The notes: generated from the letters alone by a model not told the origin. Numbered from the stretch's first letter, positions 27,524-36,848 are shown. The stretch is DNA of 64,000 bases from Bacteroides sp. (GCA_021201335.1 JAJQFD010000054.1:95467-159466); one strand, 5' to 3'. Numbers and translations are program-made.

Positions 27524-28507
27524 TTATTTTAATTTGCGGGATGTAAGATAAACTACATCCCCGGTCTTTTCATAGTTAATGCCAGCAACAGCTTTTATAA
27601 TATCCATCATATCAGTCAGCGTTGACTCTTTTTTGAAACGGAAATTATATTTGTCATCATTAAAGAGGTTCGATTTATATTGGAAAGATATCGCATACTT
27701 CTTCTGGAGAGCTTCCAGGATATCCGGCATAGTTGAAGCCCGGAAAACAAACTCGCCTCTCTGCCAGGAAGTAGCATCATACAGGTTGACTTCTTTAATG
27801 GAATAACGGCCAGTGGTTTTATTGTAAGCAAACTGATCACTCACCTTCAAAATAATGTCTCCAGAAACATGATCCCGGTTAACTTTGATACTGCCATTAA
27901 TTAAAGTGGCGGTATAGTACATATCTGCCGGGTAAGCGCTTACGTCAAACTCCGTCCCCAAGGCAGTAACCGAGAAATCTTTGGATTTGACTACAAAAGG
28001 TAATTCGGCATTGTGAACAACTTTAAAATTGGCCTCCCCTGAGATATATAAAGTGCGGTTATCTTTTCCAAATGATTCCGGGTAAAGAATTACTGTACCA
28101 GAGTTGGCGGATATGCGGGTACCATCCGGCAATGTCAATGAACTGACTTCGCCAGCCTGTGCAAAATATTCAATAAAACGAGGGTCAGCTTGGGGTTTCG
28201 CTGCCCAGTAACAGAAAGAACCAACAGATATCAGTAAGGCGATCGCAGCAGCATATTTCCATACTACGAATTTCTTTTCTTTTTTCTTTTGTAGCTCCTG
28301 AGATTTGGTGAACAACTGATTCAGTGATTCTATGGTATCATCCCCAGGAATATTCGGGGTTTCATTCCAGAGATCGAATAAAGCGTCTTCTTTTTGCTGT
28401 GCCCGTTCTTCATCCACCAACCACTGATGGAACCCCTCTTTATCAGATGGATCCTTTATTTCAGATCTAGTATAAATTTCCAGTACTTTTTTTACATGAT
28501 CATCCAT
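27524..28507 (-). CDS. FecR-family anti-sigma factor (upstream copy)
   Basis: From ATG 28507 (the open frame runs further upstream to 28537, but MDDHVKKVLEIYT is the better start) the protein is about 327 aa. It has a cytoplasmic N-terminus (HQWLVDEERAQQKEDALFDL), one membrane helix at about residues 85-100 (YAAAIALLISVGSFCYWA), a FecR domain (LPDGTRISANSGTVILYPES, PFVVKSKDFSVTALGTEFDV) and a DUF4974-type end (DILEALQKKYAISFQYKSN). It shares long identical stretches with the FecR at 25918-26892, so the two are paralogues, probably from a local duplication. It is the first gene of the minus-strand operon, with a -7 box at 28561-28568. Confidence 0.9.
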   Translation of the reverse strand: MDDHVKKVLEIYTRSEIKDPSDKEGFHQWLVDEERAQQKEDALFDLWNETPNIPGDDTIESLNQLFTKSQELQKKKEKKFVVWKYAAAIALLISVGSFCYWAAKPQADPRFIEYFAQAGEVSSLTLPDGTRISANSGTVILYPESFGKDNRTLYISGEANFKVVHNAELPFVVKSKDFSVTALGTEFDVSAYPADMYYTATLINGSIKVNRDHVSGDIILKVSDQFAYNKTTGRYSIKEVNLYDATSWQRGEFVFRASTMPDILEALQKKYAISFQYKSNLFNDDKYNFRFKKESTLTDMMDIIKAVAGINYEKTGDVVYLTSRKLK

Positions 28508-28560
28508 GATTATTGTGCTCCTATAAGAGATATACAATTAACTGGGAGTAACTACGCAAC

Positions 28561-28568
28561 CAAAAATA
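28561..28568 (-). promoter_or_regulatory. Candidate -7 box for the FecR/sigma operon (TATTTTTG, minus strand)
   Basis: The plus strand reads CAAAAATA, that is TATTTTTG on the minus strand, about 53 nt before the ATG at 28507. No -33 element is convincing. The rest of the 351-bp gap 28508-28858 shows no gene, repeat or obvious terminator for the GHL10-like gene that reads into it. Confidence 0.45.
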
Positions 28569-28858
28569 GAAAAAATCCGGTTTCTAGGGATTATTTCTCT
28601 AAAAGTTCGCAAATACACCAATCAAAAAGTGCTTAGGTGGGTAAATATCTCTTTTCCACAAGAAAAAAATACATGAATAGTAAAATTACTCTGAACGATT
28701 TTACAGCCAGAATCAAGAGTCAGGTCTGAATTTAACTCCGGTGAATGTTGTTTCCAAATAATAATTAATATAGACTTATTTTGATTATATATCTATGTAC
28801 TTAAACTTTAATTTATCAGAGAAACGATAATCACTATTCGGGATCTCCTTGTCGAATA

Positions 28859-30325
28859 TCAGTTATAGGCTGGTATTTGTATCTGTGCCGGTTGACTTTC
28901 ATTGCCGTATCTGTCTACAGAGGTAATAGCAAAGTACATTTTTTCTTCCCACGGGAAATCAGGGTTGTGTACGAAATGTGTATCCCGCACATTGATCTCT
29001 ATAATATTAGCCGCTTTTGTTATATCTACAGGAAACGTATTTGCTCCGTATATCACATAACGAAGGGTTTCTCGTTGGTTATTCTTCCAAGGGCAATCCC
29101 AGGCTAAGGATATCTCTTTCCCATTTTTCCGTATTCGGATAGTTAAGGGAGGAGGAGGAGCCGAGTTTTTAGCCCAAGGCATGGGAGGCACCAGTGCAGG
29201 AGTGGCATAAAACATCTCATTTAATTCATCATATAGATTTTGAGTATTCTCCATCAGATATTGTACCCTGAAATACCCGTGTCCGGCTATGTGGTTTTTA
29301 CGCATAAAATTGAGCTGGCGCAGGATTTCATCAAGAGTCCAGTTTCCTTCTTTGGGATCGAGAAAATAGATACCCAGTCCCGGTACTATATGTCGACTGT
29401 AACTGCTTTCCTGCCAGTCGAGTACAAAGGGATAAAAATTATTGTCCCTGAAATACATCATGGGGTAAATCTGGTCTTGAATACCTTCTTGCAGCCATTT
29501 CTTTACATCTTGATGCACTGCATGGTAGGCATTCCATTGTCCGGATGGATAACGGGTAGTATCCCGGTACTTGCCTACAGGGCTGGTACTTACCTTTATC
29601 CAAGGCTTACGTTCTTTAACACCTTTGTATATTGAACGTACAATTTCCGTAATATTGTCTCTCCGCCACTGCAATTGAGACTTATTCTTTCCGTACTGAG
29701 CAAACTCCCGTCCGTCCGGAAAGTTGGGTGCTTGTTCTGGATAACGTAAATAATCAAGATGGATGCCATCAATATCATATTTGTTAACTATCTCTGTTAC
29801 CAGTTTCAACAGGTATGCGCATGCACCTTTATGCCCTGGGTTCAGATACCATTGTCCTTTGTAAGAAGCACATATAGTAGGATTGGTTAGCGGTACACTT
29901 CTTCTACCCAAGGAATTAACATGACTACGTGTGCCTAAGGGAATGGCAATCATCCAGGCATGACATTCCATACCTCTTTTATGGCATTCTTCAATAACAA
30001 ATGCCAGTGGATCATACCCCGGGTCTTTTCCTGTTTGGCCGGTTAGTAATGAACTGAAGGGTTCAATTTCAGAACGATAAAAAACATCCCCCCGGGTACG
30101 TGCCTGAAATAAGACAGTATTGAAATTAGCGGCTTTCAATTTATCAAGCATTTCAGTTAGTTCAGCTTTCTGACGACGGATTCCAGCAGTACTGGTAGCT
30201 TTTGTTTTGGGCCAGTCAAGTGCATAAGCGGTTGTTACCCAAGCTGCCCTCACTTCATATTTAGGCTGAGACTTCAGAGGGTTTAAAGTAAAAAGTAATA
30301 TAAATATAACAATATAATAACGCAT
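28859..30325 (-). CDS. GHL10-like family 10-like putative glycoside hydrolase (first copy)
   Basis: The preferred start is the ATG at 30325, which gives a clean signal peptide (MRYYIVIFILLFTLNPLKSQ); the longer frame from 30364 adds 13 residues before it. The mature protein (about 468 aa) opens with EVRAAWVTTAYALDWP and continues with AANFNTVLFQARTRGDVFYR, ECHKRGMECHAWMIAIPLG and DGIHLDYLRYPEQAPNFP, a TIM-barrel signature of the GHL10/DUF187 family. The C-terminus (about 390-488) looks like a fibronectin type III domain. Members hydrolyse glycans, perhaps peptidoglycan or host polysaccharides, but activity is little tested. A paralogue of the same length lies at 35346-36848, on the other side of cstA and uvrA. 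Confidence 0.8.
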   Translation of the reverse strand: MRYYIVIFILLFTLNPLKSQPKYEVRAAWVTTAYALDWPKTKATSTAGIRRQKAELTEMLDKLKAANFNTVLFQARTRGDVFYRSEIEPFSSLLTGQTGKDPGYDPLAFVIEECHKRGMECHAWMIAIPLGTRSHVNSLGRRSVPLTNPTICASYKGQWYLNPGHKGACAYLLKLVTEIVNKYDIDGIHLDYLRYPEQAPNFPDGREFAQYGKNKSQLQWRRDNITEIVRSIYKGVKERKPWIKVSTSPVGKYRDTTRYPSGQWNAYHAVHQDVKKWLQEGIQDQIYPMMYFRDNNFYPFVLDWQESSYSRHIVPGLGIYFLDPKEGNWTLDEILRQLNFMRKNHIAGHGYFRVQYLMENTQNLYDELNEMFYATPALVPPMPWAKNSAPPPPLTIRIRKNGKEISLAWDCPWKNNQRETLRYVIYGANTFPVDITKAANIIEINVRDTHFVHNPDFPWEEKMYFAITSVDRYGNESQPAQIQIPAYN

Positions 30326-30501
30326 AAATCTGTGTATCTGAATTAGTATAACAAAATTACACAAAAAAAAGTTGGCAGGCTTGCTAAATGGCTATAAATA
30401 AGTAATATGGTATAACAAATATAGCATAAAAGCTACAATTATAAAATATCTTATATTAATGGAAAATGTTTTGTTTTTTATGTTTTTACAATTGATTATA
30501 T

Positions 30502-30509
30502 TACATTTG
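30502..30509 (+). promoter_or_regulatory. Bacteroidetes -7 box (TACATTTG) for cstA
   Basis: TACATTTG fits TAnnTTTG and ends 25 nt before the ATG at 30535. The surrounding gap is strongly AT-rich, and no -33 element was seen at standard spacing. Confidence 0.55.
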
Positions 30510-30534
30510 TTGTCATATAAATTGAAGTAATAGT

Positions 30535-31974
30535 ATGATCACGTTTACCATCTGCCTTCTTATACTGATAGCCGGTTATTTTGTTTATGGAAAGTTTGTG
30601 GAGCGTATAATGCGTCCCGATAATCGTAAAACTCCCGCAGTTGTCCATCCCGACGGAGTGGATTATATACCCATGCCTGCCTGGAAACTTTATATGATTC
30701 AGTTCCTGAATATTGCCGGACTAGGACCTATCTTCGGTGCTATTATGGGTGCTCAGTTCGGAACCGCTTCATTCATTTGGATTGTGGTGGGCACCATTTT
30801 TGCCGGTGCTACGCACGATTATATGGCGGGTATGCTTTCACTTCGTAATGATGGGGAAAGTTTACCCGAAACAGTAGGTCGTTATCTCGGACTTCCGGCT
30901 AAACAGGTGATGCGTGTATTTACAGTATTGCTTCTAATTTTGGTAGGTGCTGTGTTTGTTTCTGCCCCTACCGGTTTGTTGGCCGGAATGACCCACGAAA
31001 ACTTAAATATTACTTTTTGGATTGTTGTTATTTTCCTTTATTATATACTGGCAACTTTATTACCCATTGATAAAATCATCGGTAAGGTATATCCTTTATT
31101 TGCTATTGCTATTATTTTTATGGGGCTAGGTATTCTTGCCATGCTTTTCTGGCACTGGCCAAAAGAATTGCCGGAATTTACCGAATCTTTCGGAACTAAC
31201 TACACCGGATTCGATATCTTTCCAATGATGTTTGTATCCATTGCCTGTGGAGCGATTTCAGGCTTCCATGCTACTCAATCGCCCCTCATAGCTCGTTGTA
31301 TGACTCATGAAAAGCAGGGAAGACCGATCTTTTACGGGGCCATGATTACCGAGGGAATTGTCGCATTGATCTGGGCAGCAGCAGCAACTTATTTTTACGG
31401 AAATCATCAGGGAGTGTTGGATGCAGAAGGTATTCCATTTACCGGAGCATCTGTTGCCACAGCTATTTCTAAAGACTGGCTTGGACAACTGGGGGGACTT
31501 CTTGCACTGGTAGGTATCATTGCAGCTCCCATCTCAACCGGAGATACGGCTTTACGTTCGGCCCGTCTGATGGTAGCTGATTTTTTTAAGGTCGAACAGA
31601 AAACCATTCCGAAACGTTTATTAATAAGTATACCGATCTTTTTAGTAACCATGGGGTTTTTACTTTACAGCATTAAAGATGCGGCTGGTTTTAATATTAT
31701 ATGGCGTTATTTCGCCTGGTCGAATCAGGCTCTTTCGGTTTTCACGTTATGGACATTGACTGTCTATTTGACCCAAAATAAGAAACCTTACTTAGTGACG
31801 TTAATTCCAGCTTTATTTATGACATCGGTATGTGTTACCTATATTTGTTATGCCCCGGAAGGTATAGGATTGTCTCAGAATCTCTCTTACCTGATTGGAA
31901 CCATGGCAGTATTAATCAGTATTGTGTGGTATATAATATGGAGAAGAAAATTTGTTTCTAAATTAAGATATTAA
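30535..31974 (+). CDS. cstA: Carbon starvation protein A (CstA) family transporter
   Basis: This 479-aa membrane protein has about 13 hydrophobic segments. Family motifs include RIMRPDNRKTPAVVHPDGVD, PAWKLYMIQFLNIAGLGPIF, GAIMGAQFG and FAGATHDYMAGMLSLRNDGE near the N-terminus, and the helix GAISGFHATQSPLIARC in the middle. It belongs to the short CstA branch (about 480 aa) of Bacteroidetes rather than the 700-aa E. coli type. CstA proteins import peptides or pyruvate during carbon limitation; which of these this protein moves cannot be told. A 78-aa two-helix membrane gene starts 6 bp after its stop and is probably cotranscribed. Confidence 0.9.
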   Translation: MITFTICLLILIAGYFVYGKFVERIMRPDNRKTPAVVHPDGVDYIPMPAWKLYMIQFLNIAGLGPIFGAIMGAQFGTASFIWIVVGTIFAGATHDYMAGMLSLRNDGESLPETVGRYLGLPAKQVMRVFTVLLLILVGAVFVSAPTGLLAGMTHENLNITFWIVVIFLYYILATLLPIDKIIGKVYPLFAIAIIFMGLGILAMLFWHWPKELPEFTESFGTNYTGFDIFPMMFVSIACGAISGFHATQSPLIARCMTHEKQGRPIFYGAMITEGIVALIWAAAATYFYGNHQGVLDAEGIPFTGASVATAISKDWLGQLGGLLALVGIIAAPISTGDTALRSARLMVADFFKVEQKTIPKRLLISIPIFLVTMGFLLYSIKDAAGFNIIWRYFAWSNQALSVFTLWTLTVYLTQNKKPYLVTLIPALFMTSVCVTYICYAPEGIGLSQNLSYLIGTMAVLISIVWYIIWRRKFVSKLRY

Positions 31975-31980
31975 AAAATT

Positions 31981-32217
31981 ATGAGGAAAAAATTAAAGAA
32001 ATCAACTTGGGTAACTTTGGCTTTATTTATATATGTGTCGGCGATGGCTGTGTATTTTTTGCCCCGGAATACAGTGATTGGTGATACTGAGAAATATGTT
32101 ACATTAGGTGTCTCATATCTTATCGTCGCGCTGCTTTGGTTTGTTTTAAGGAAGAAAGAAAAGTTTAAAGAACAGAGAGAAGAAGAAATGCGTCAAAGGA
32201 AAGAACTGAAACAATAG
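31981..32217 (+). CDS. Small two-helix membrane protein coupled to cstA (78 aa)
   Basis: The protein has a basic start (MRKKLKKSTW), two hydrophobic helices at about residues 10-27 and 40-57 with a short loop (LPRNTVIGDTEKY), and a long charged tail rich in Lys and Glu (LRKKEKFKEQREEEMRQRKE). I do not recognise a named family. It begins 6 bp after the cstA stop, so it is almost certainly in the same transcript and may be an accessory factor for the transporter. A bidirectional terminator follows at 32244-32308. Confidence 0.7.
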   Translation: MRKKLKKSTWVTLALFIYVSAMAVYFLPRNTVIGDTEKYVTLGVSYLIVALLWFVLRKKEKFKEQREEEMRQRKELKQ

Positions 32218-32243
32218 AATACAGACTTTCTTCTAAAAATTAT

Positions 32244-32308
32244 CCCGGAATAAAACCAAAGAAGCTCTTTTACATATGAGATTCTTAGCCTTAATCCGGG
32301 CTTTTCTT
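32244..32308. terminator. Nested bidirectional terminator between the cstA unit and uvrA
   Basis: Outer arms CCCGGAATAA (32244-32253) and TTAATCCGGG (32291-32300) pair with one mismatch, and an inner stem (AAGAAGCTC with GAGATTCTT) fits inside. CTTTTCTT follows on the plus strand, and on the minus strand AATTTTTAG follows the other end. The two genes converge here. Confidence 0.6.
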
Positions 32309-32309
32309 A

Positions 32310-35072
32310 TCAACCTAATTTTTCTTTAAGGAATTGTCCGGTATAACTGGCATCGCATGCAGCTACTTCTTCCGGTGTGCCTGCCATAACCAAGTTACCT
32401 CCTTTATCTCCTCCTTCCGGCCCAAGGTCAATTACATGGTCCGCGCATTTAATAACATCCATGTTATGTTCAATAATCAGGATGGTATGGCCACGGCGAA
32501 TTAGGGCATCAAATGCCTCCAAAAGCTTGCGGATATCATGAAAATGAAGTCCTGTAGTTGGTTCATCGAATATAAACAAGGTTGGGTCTGCTTTCTCCTG
32601 ACTCAGGTAATAAGCCAGTTTAACACGTTGGTTTTCCCCTCCAGATAAGGTAGAAGAAGCCTGTCCCAGTTTAATATATCCCAACCCCACATCTTGCAGT
32701 GGAATTAACTTCCTTACAATTTTCTTTTGGTTATGTTTTGTGAAGAACTCGACAGCCTGGTTTATCGTCATTTCAAGCACATCGTAAATACTGATTCCAT
32801 GAAACAATACTTCCAATGTATCATTTTTAAAACGTTTACCATGGCAAGACTCGCATTCCAACACCAGGTCGGCCATAAATTGCATCTCTACAGTTACCGT
32901 TCCTTCTCCTTTACATTCATCACACCGGCCACCTTCACTGTTAAAGCTAAAGTATCCGGCTGTATAACCCATTTGTTTGGATAAAGGTTGTTCAGCCCAC
33001 ACTTTGCGGATTTCATCGTATGCCTTCACATACGTCACCGGGTTACTGCGGCTCGATTTACCAATGGGGTTCTGATCGACAAACTCGATGTTTTTCAAGC
33101 TTTTAATGTCTCCGTCAAGTCCTAAATGTTCTCCCGGACGATCGCTACATTCATCCAATTCACGCTTTAAGGCCCGGTAGAGGATATCGCGTACCAACGT
33201 ACTCTTACCCGATCCGGAAACTCCGGTTACAACAGTCATAACATTTAAAGGGAAACGGACATCAATACCTTTCAGGTTATTTTCGCGGGCTCCTTTTACT
33301 TCAATATAGTTATTCCAGGGACGGTGATGCTCCGGAAGAGGAATGTGATCTTCTCCCAGTAGATAGCGCACTGTGTGGCTATTGGTGCCTTTTTTTAGGT
33401 CTTGCAGATCTCCTTCGTATACAATCTGACCACCCAGTCGGCCTGCATCCGGGCCAATATCAATAATATAATCGGCAGCACGGATAATCTCTTCATCATG
33501 CTCCACGACGATTACTGTATTTCCTAGTTCCTGTAATTGTCTTAATACCCGGATCAGTCGATCCGTATCCCTGCTGTGTAATCCAATGCTGGGTTCATCG
33601 AGAATGTATAAACTACCTACCAGACTGCTCCCTAAAGAGGTAGCCAGATTGATACGCTGGCTTTCACCACCGGAGAGTGTATTACTAAGGCGGTTTAGTG
33701 TCAGATATCCCAGTCCCACATCTACCAGAAACTGGATGCGACTGTTAATCTCCGTCAGGATTCGTTTGGCAATTGCAGCATCATGCTCGTCTAGTGTCAA
33801 TGTACGAAAGAATTGCTGTAATTCCGTGATAGGTAATTCAACCAGTTCGCTGATGTTTTTATTACCCACCCTTACATAACCAGCTTCCGGTTTAAGACGT
33901 GTGCCGTGACACGTCGGACAAATCGTTTTTCCCCGATAACGAGCCAGCATTACCCTATACTGTATTTTGTATTGGTTTTCCTGCAACATTTTAAAGAAAT
34001 CATTGATACCGTGGAAGAATTGATTTCCTTCCCACAGTATCCGCTTCTCTTCGGTCGTTAATTCATAATAAGGTGTAAAGATGGGAAAATCACATTTATA
34101 AGCATTGTGAATCAAGTCTTCTTTCCATTGTCCCATCACATCTCCACGCCAGCAAACGACAGCTCCGTCATAAACAGATAGGGCACGGTTCGGAATTACT
34201 AAGTGTTCATCGATACCGATAATCTTACCAAAGCCTTCACAGGTGGGACAAGCTCCAACCGGAGAGTTGAAAGAAAACATCTGATCGTTCGGTTCTTCAA
34301 AAGTAATCCCATCGGCTTCAAATTTAGTACTGAAGCTATGTAGCTCATTATTTCCATCCGCCAAGTAAAAACGAAGCATGCATGTACCATCTCCTTCGTA
34401 CATGGCTGTTTCTGCTGAATCCACCAGTCGGCTGATATCATCTTTAGCCCTGCCAACTGACATACGGTCGATCAGTAAGTAAACAATATCACCTTTTCTG
34501 TGTGTATAGTCTTCGATGCGTACCGTCTCACCATTTACTTCAACACGGTTAAATCCCTGTTTCAAGTCAATGTCTAATTGTTGTTCCAGTGTACGGTCTT
34601 CCCGCAAGCGAAAGGGAGTTAATACGGTATAGCGAGTCCCCTCCGGGTAAGAAAGCATACAGTTAACGATGTCTTCCGTACTGTGTTTTTTCACTTCCTT
34701 CCCGCTAACCGGACTGAATGTCTTTCCTACGCGCGAATAGAGCAGTCGCAAATATTCATAGATTTCGGTGCTGGTTCCTACGGTAGAACGAGGGTTCCGG
34801 CTATTCACCTTTTGTTCAATGGCGATGGCAGGAGGAATTCCTTTGATGAAATCTGCTTCCGGTTTGCTCATACGTCCCAGAAACTGACGGGCGTAGGAAG
34901 ACAAACTCTCTACATAACGGCGTTGTCCTTCTGCGTAAAGAGTATCGAATGCTAAAGAAGATTTCCCGGAACCGGATAACCCGGTGATAACTATTAGTTT
35001 ATTTCTTGGAATGTTTACATCAATGTTTTTCAGATTGTTTACTCTGGCACCTTTGATCGAAATATATTTCAT
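32310..35072 (-). CDS. uvrA: Excinuclease ABC subunit A
   Basis: This 920-aa protein has two ABC ATPase halves. The first Walker A, ITGLSGSGKSSLAFDTLYAE, starts near residue 29; the first signature and Walker B are LSGGESQRINLA and LDEPSIGLHSRD. The second half has VTGVSGSGKST, LSGGENQRVKLA and FDEPTTGLHFHD. Zinc-binding cysteine pairs are present (CPTCEGFG, CPTCHG, CDECKGEG, CESCHGKR). UvrA finds bulky DNA damage with UvrB at the start of nucleotide excision repair. The length is normal for Bacteroidetes UvrA. It is convergent with cstA, and a minus-strand -7 box lies at 35149-35156. Confidence 0.95.
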   Translation of the reverse strand: MKYISIKGARVNNLKNIDVNIPRNKLIVITGLSGSGKSSLAFDTLYAEGQRRYVESLSSYARQFLGRMSKPEADFIKGIPPAIAIEQKVNSRNPRSTVGTSTEIYEYLRLLYSRVGKTFSPVSGKEVKKHSTEDIVNCMLSYPEGTRYTVLTPFRLREDRTLEQQLDIDLKQGFNRVEVNGETVRIEDYTHRKGDIVYLLIDRMSVGRAKDDISRLVDSAETAMYEGDGTCMLRFYLADGNNELHSFSTKFEADGITFEEPNDQMFSFNSPVGACPTCEGFGKIIGIDEHLVIPNRALSVYDGAVVCWRGDVMGQWKEDLIHNAYKCDFPIFTPYYELTTEEKRILWEGNQFFHGINDFFKMLQENQYKIQYRVMLARYRGKTICPTCHGTRLKPEAGYVRVGNKNISELVELPITELQQFFRTLTLDEHDAAIAKRILTEINSRIQFLVDVGLGYLTLNRLSNTLSGGESQRINLATSLGSSLVGSLYILDEPSIGLHSRDTDRLIRVLRQLQELGNTVIVVEHDEEIIRAADYIIDIGPDAGRLGGQIVYEGDLQDLKKGTNSHTVRYLLGEDHIPLPEHHRPWNNYIEVKGARENNLKGIDVRFPLNVMTVVTGVSGSGKSTLVRDILYRALKRELDECSDRPGEHLGLDGDIKSLKNIEFVDQNPIGKSSRSNPVTYVKAYDEIRKVWAEQPLSKQMGYTAGYFSFNSEGGRCDECKGEGTVTVEMQFMADLVLECESCHGKRFKNDTLEVLFHGISIYDVLEMTINQAVEFFTKHNQKKIVRKLIPLQDVGLGYIKLGQASSTLSGGENQRVKLAYYLSQEKADPTLFIFDEPTTGLHFHDIRKLLEAFDALIRRGHTILIIEHNMDVIKCADHVIDLGPEGGDKGGNLVMAGTPEEVAACDASYTGQFLKEKLG

Positions 35073-35148
35073 TTGAGTTTTTAAGTTTTAAGTTCTCATG
35101 TTTCTGGGTTCCTTATCGAGATAATCCTGGAGCTCCAAAACCAACGTG

Positions 35149-35156
35149 CAAAGTTA
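35149..35156 (-). promoter_or_regulatory. -7 box for uvrA (TAACTTTG, minus strand)
   Basis: The plus strand reads CAAAGTTA, that is TAACTTTG on the minus strand, 76 nt before the uvrA ATG at 35072. No -33 element is obvious. No SOS box was recognised nearby. Confidence 0.5.
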
Positions 35157-35201
35157 GTATTAAATAATGAATTGTGTATTTTACAGAAGCAAATAAACGT
35201 T

Positions 35202-35323
35202 TATCTTTGTTTGCGTATATGAATATCTGGGAGTTAGTGAAAATCAAAACAATGAAACAATGAAAAGAATAATTATTGTTGACTACGAAATACTTGTTGC
35301 CTGAAAATAAACATTTATCTTTG
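35202..35323 (+). promoter_or_regulatory. Two tandem look-alike -7 regions before the GHL10 gene
   Basis: TATCTTTG occurs at 35202-35209 and 35316-35323, each inside a similar sequence (AAATAAACGTTTATCTTTGT and AAATAAACATTTATCTTTGT). The second has a TTG at 35294-35296, 19 nt upstream, and sits 22 nt before the ATG at 35346. Between them ATG 35260 opens a 14-codon ORF (MKRIIIVDYEILVA). This looks like a small promoter duplication. Whether the short ORF is translated is unknown. Confidence 0.5.
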
Positions 35324-35345
35324 TTGCACATAAAAAAATACGATA

Positions 35346-36848
35346 ATGAAGTTTAAATTATTTCCTGTTTTTGCTTTTTTATTGTTTGCTATAAATTTAC
35401 ATGCACAGCAGCAAACTCATCCGAAACGTGAATTCCGTGGAGCCTGGATACAGGTGGTAAACGGTCAGTTTATGAACATGTCCACACAAAAAATGCAGCA
35501 AACGTTAATTCAGCAGTTAGATGCTTTGGAAGATGCCGGAATAAATGCTGTAATTTTTCAGGTACGACCGGAGGCGGATGCTTTGTATGAATCTTCTTAC
35601 GAACCCTGGAGTCGCTTTCTCACCGGAATACAAGGTAAAGCTCCTATTCCTTACTGGGACCCGATGAAATTTATGATCGATGAATGCCATAAACGAAATA
35701 TGGAATTCCATGCCTGGATCAATCCTTATCGGGCGAAGACTAATATAAAAACTCAGCTGGCAGCGAATCATATTTACCATACGAATCCCGAATGGTTTAT
35801 TGAATTTGATAATAAACTGTTTTTTGACCAAGCATTACCCGAAACCCGGAAGCATGTTTGTAAAATTATATCCGATATCGTTTCCCGGTATGATGTGGAT
35901 GCCATCCACATGGATGATTATTTTTATCCCTACCCAGTAGCCGGAAAGGAATATCCCGATGATGTAAGCTTTTCTCGCACGGGTTCTGGTTTTGATAGCA
36001 AAGGAGACTGGCGTCGTAATAATGTAAATGTACTGATTAAACAAGTCCATAGTACCATTCGGGAAATTAAACCTTGGGTGAAATTTGGTGTAAGTCCATT
36101 TGGTGTTTATCGGAATAAAACAGCATCAAACCCGAACGGGAGTGATACCAAAGCCTTGCAGAATTATGATGATTTGTATGCTGACGTACTTTATTGGGCT
36201 CGTGAAGGTTGGATCGATTATACTATTCCACAAATATACTGGCATGTGGGGCATCCGGTTGCCGATTATGGCATATTAGTCGACTGGTGGGCACGTAACA
36301 CAGAAGGCTGCCATTTGTTTATTGGCCAGGATGTGTTGAATACATTGAAGAATGCCGACCCGGAAAATCCGAGTATTAACCAGTTACCCCGTAAAATGAG
36401 ACTTCAACGTTCGTACGCTACTATTGAAGGAAGCTGCCAATGGCCTGCCAGTGAGGTAATAAATAACACAGGCAAATACAGGGATGCCCTGAAAGCAGAA
36501 TATTATAAATATCCGGCATTGATGCCTATCTTCCATTCTCTGGATAATACTCCTCCCAAAAAAGTGCGCAAAGTAAAAGAAATCTGGACAGAAGACGGCT
36601 ATATCCTTTTCTGGACCGCTCCGAAAGCGAAAGAAGAAATGGATCAGGCAGTACAGTACGTAGTTTATCGCTTTAATAGAAAAGAAACGGTCAACCTGGA
36701 AGATCCTTCTCGCATTGTAGCCATCACCCGTAATAATTTCTATAAGATGCCCTATGATGATGGGAAAAAGAAATACCGGTATGTAATTACGGCTTTAGAC
36801 CGGCTACAGAACGAATCAAAAGGAAAGGCGAAGAATGTGAAATTGTAA
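35346..36848 (+). CDS. GHL10-like family 10-like putative glycoside hydrolase (second copy)
   Basis: This 500-aa secreted protein has a signal peptide ending AINLHAQ. Its barrel opens with REFRGAWIQVVNGQFMNMST, then GINAVIFQVRPEADALYESS, DECHKRNMEFHAWINPYRA and DAIHMDDYFYPYPVAGKEYP, the GHL10 pattern also seen in the copy at 28859-30325. The C-terminus (about 395-500) resembles a fibronectin type III or sugar-binding module (LDNTPPKKVRKVKEIWTEDG). The two copies have the same order of motifs and are paralogues of moderate similarity. The natural substrate is unknown. The tandem promoter regions lie just upstream, and the palindromic repeat at 36947-37017 lies beyond the stop. Confidence 0.82.
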   Translation: MKFKLFPVFAFLLFAINLHAQQQTHPKREFRGAWIQVVNGQFMNMSTQKMQQTLIQQLDALEDAGINAVIFQVRPEADALYESSYEPWSRFLTGIQGKAPIPYWDPMKFMIDECHKRNMEFHAWINPYRAKTNIKTQLAANHIYHTNPEWFIEFDNKLFFDQALPETRKHVCKIISDIVSRYDVDAIHMDDYFYPYPVAGKEYPDDVSFSRTGSGFDSKGDWRRNNVNVLIKQVHSTIREIKPWVKFGVSPFGVYRNKTASNPNGSDTKALQNYDDLYADVLYWAREGWIDYTIPQIYWHVGHPVADYGILVDWWARNTEGCHLFIGQDVLNTLKNADPENPSINQLPRKMRLQRSYATIEGSCQWPASEVINNTGKYRDALKAEYYKYPALMPIFHSLDNTPPKKVRKVKEIWTEDGYILFWTAPKAKEEMDQAVQYVVYRFNRKETVNLEDPSRIVAITRNNFYKMPYDDGKKKYRYVITALDRLQNESKGKAKNVKL

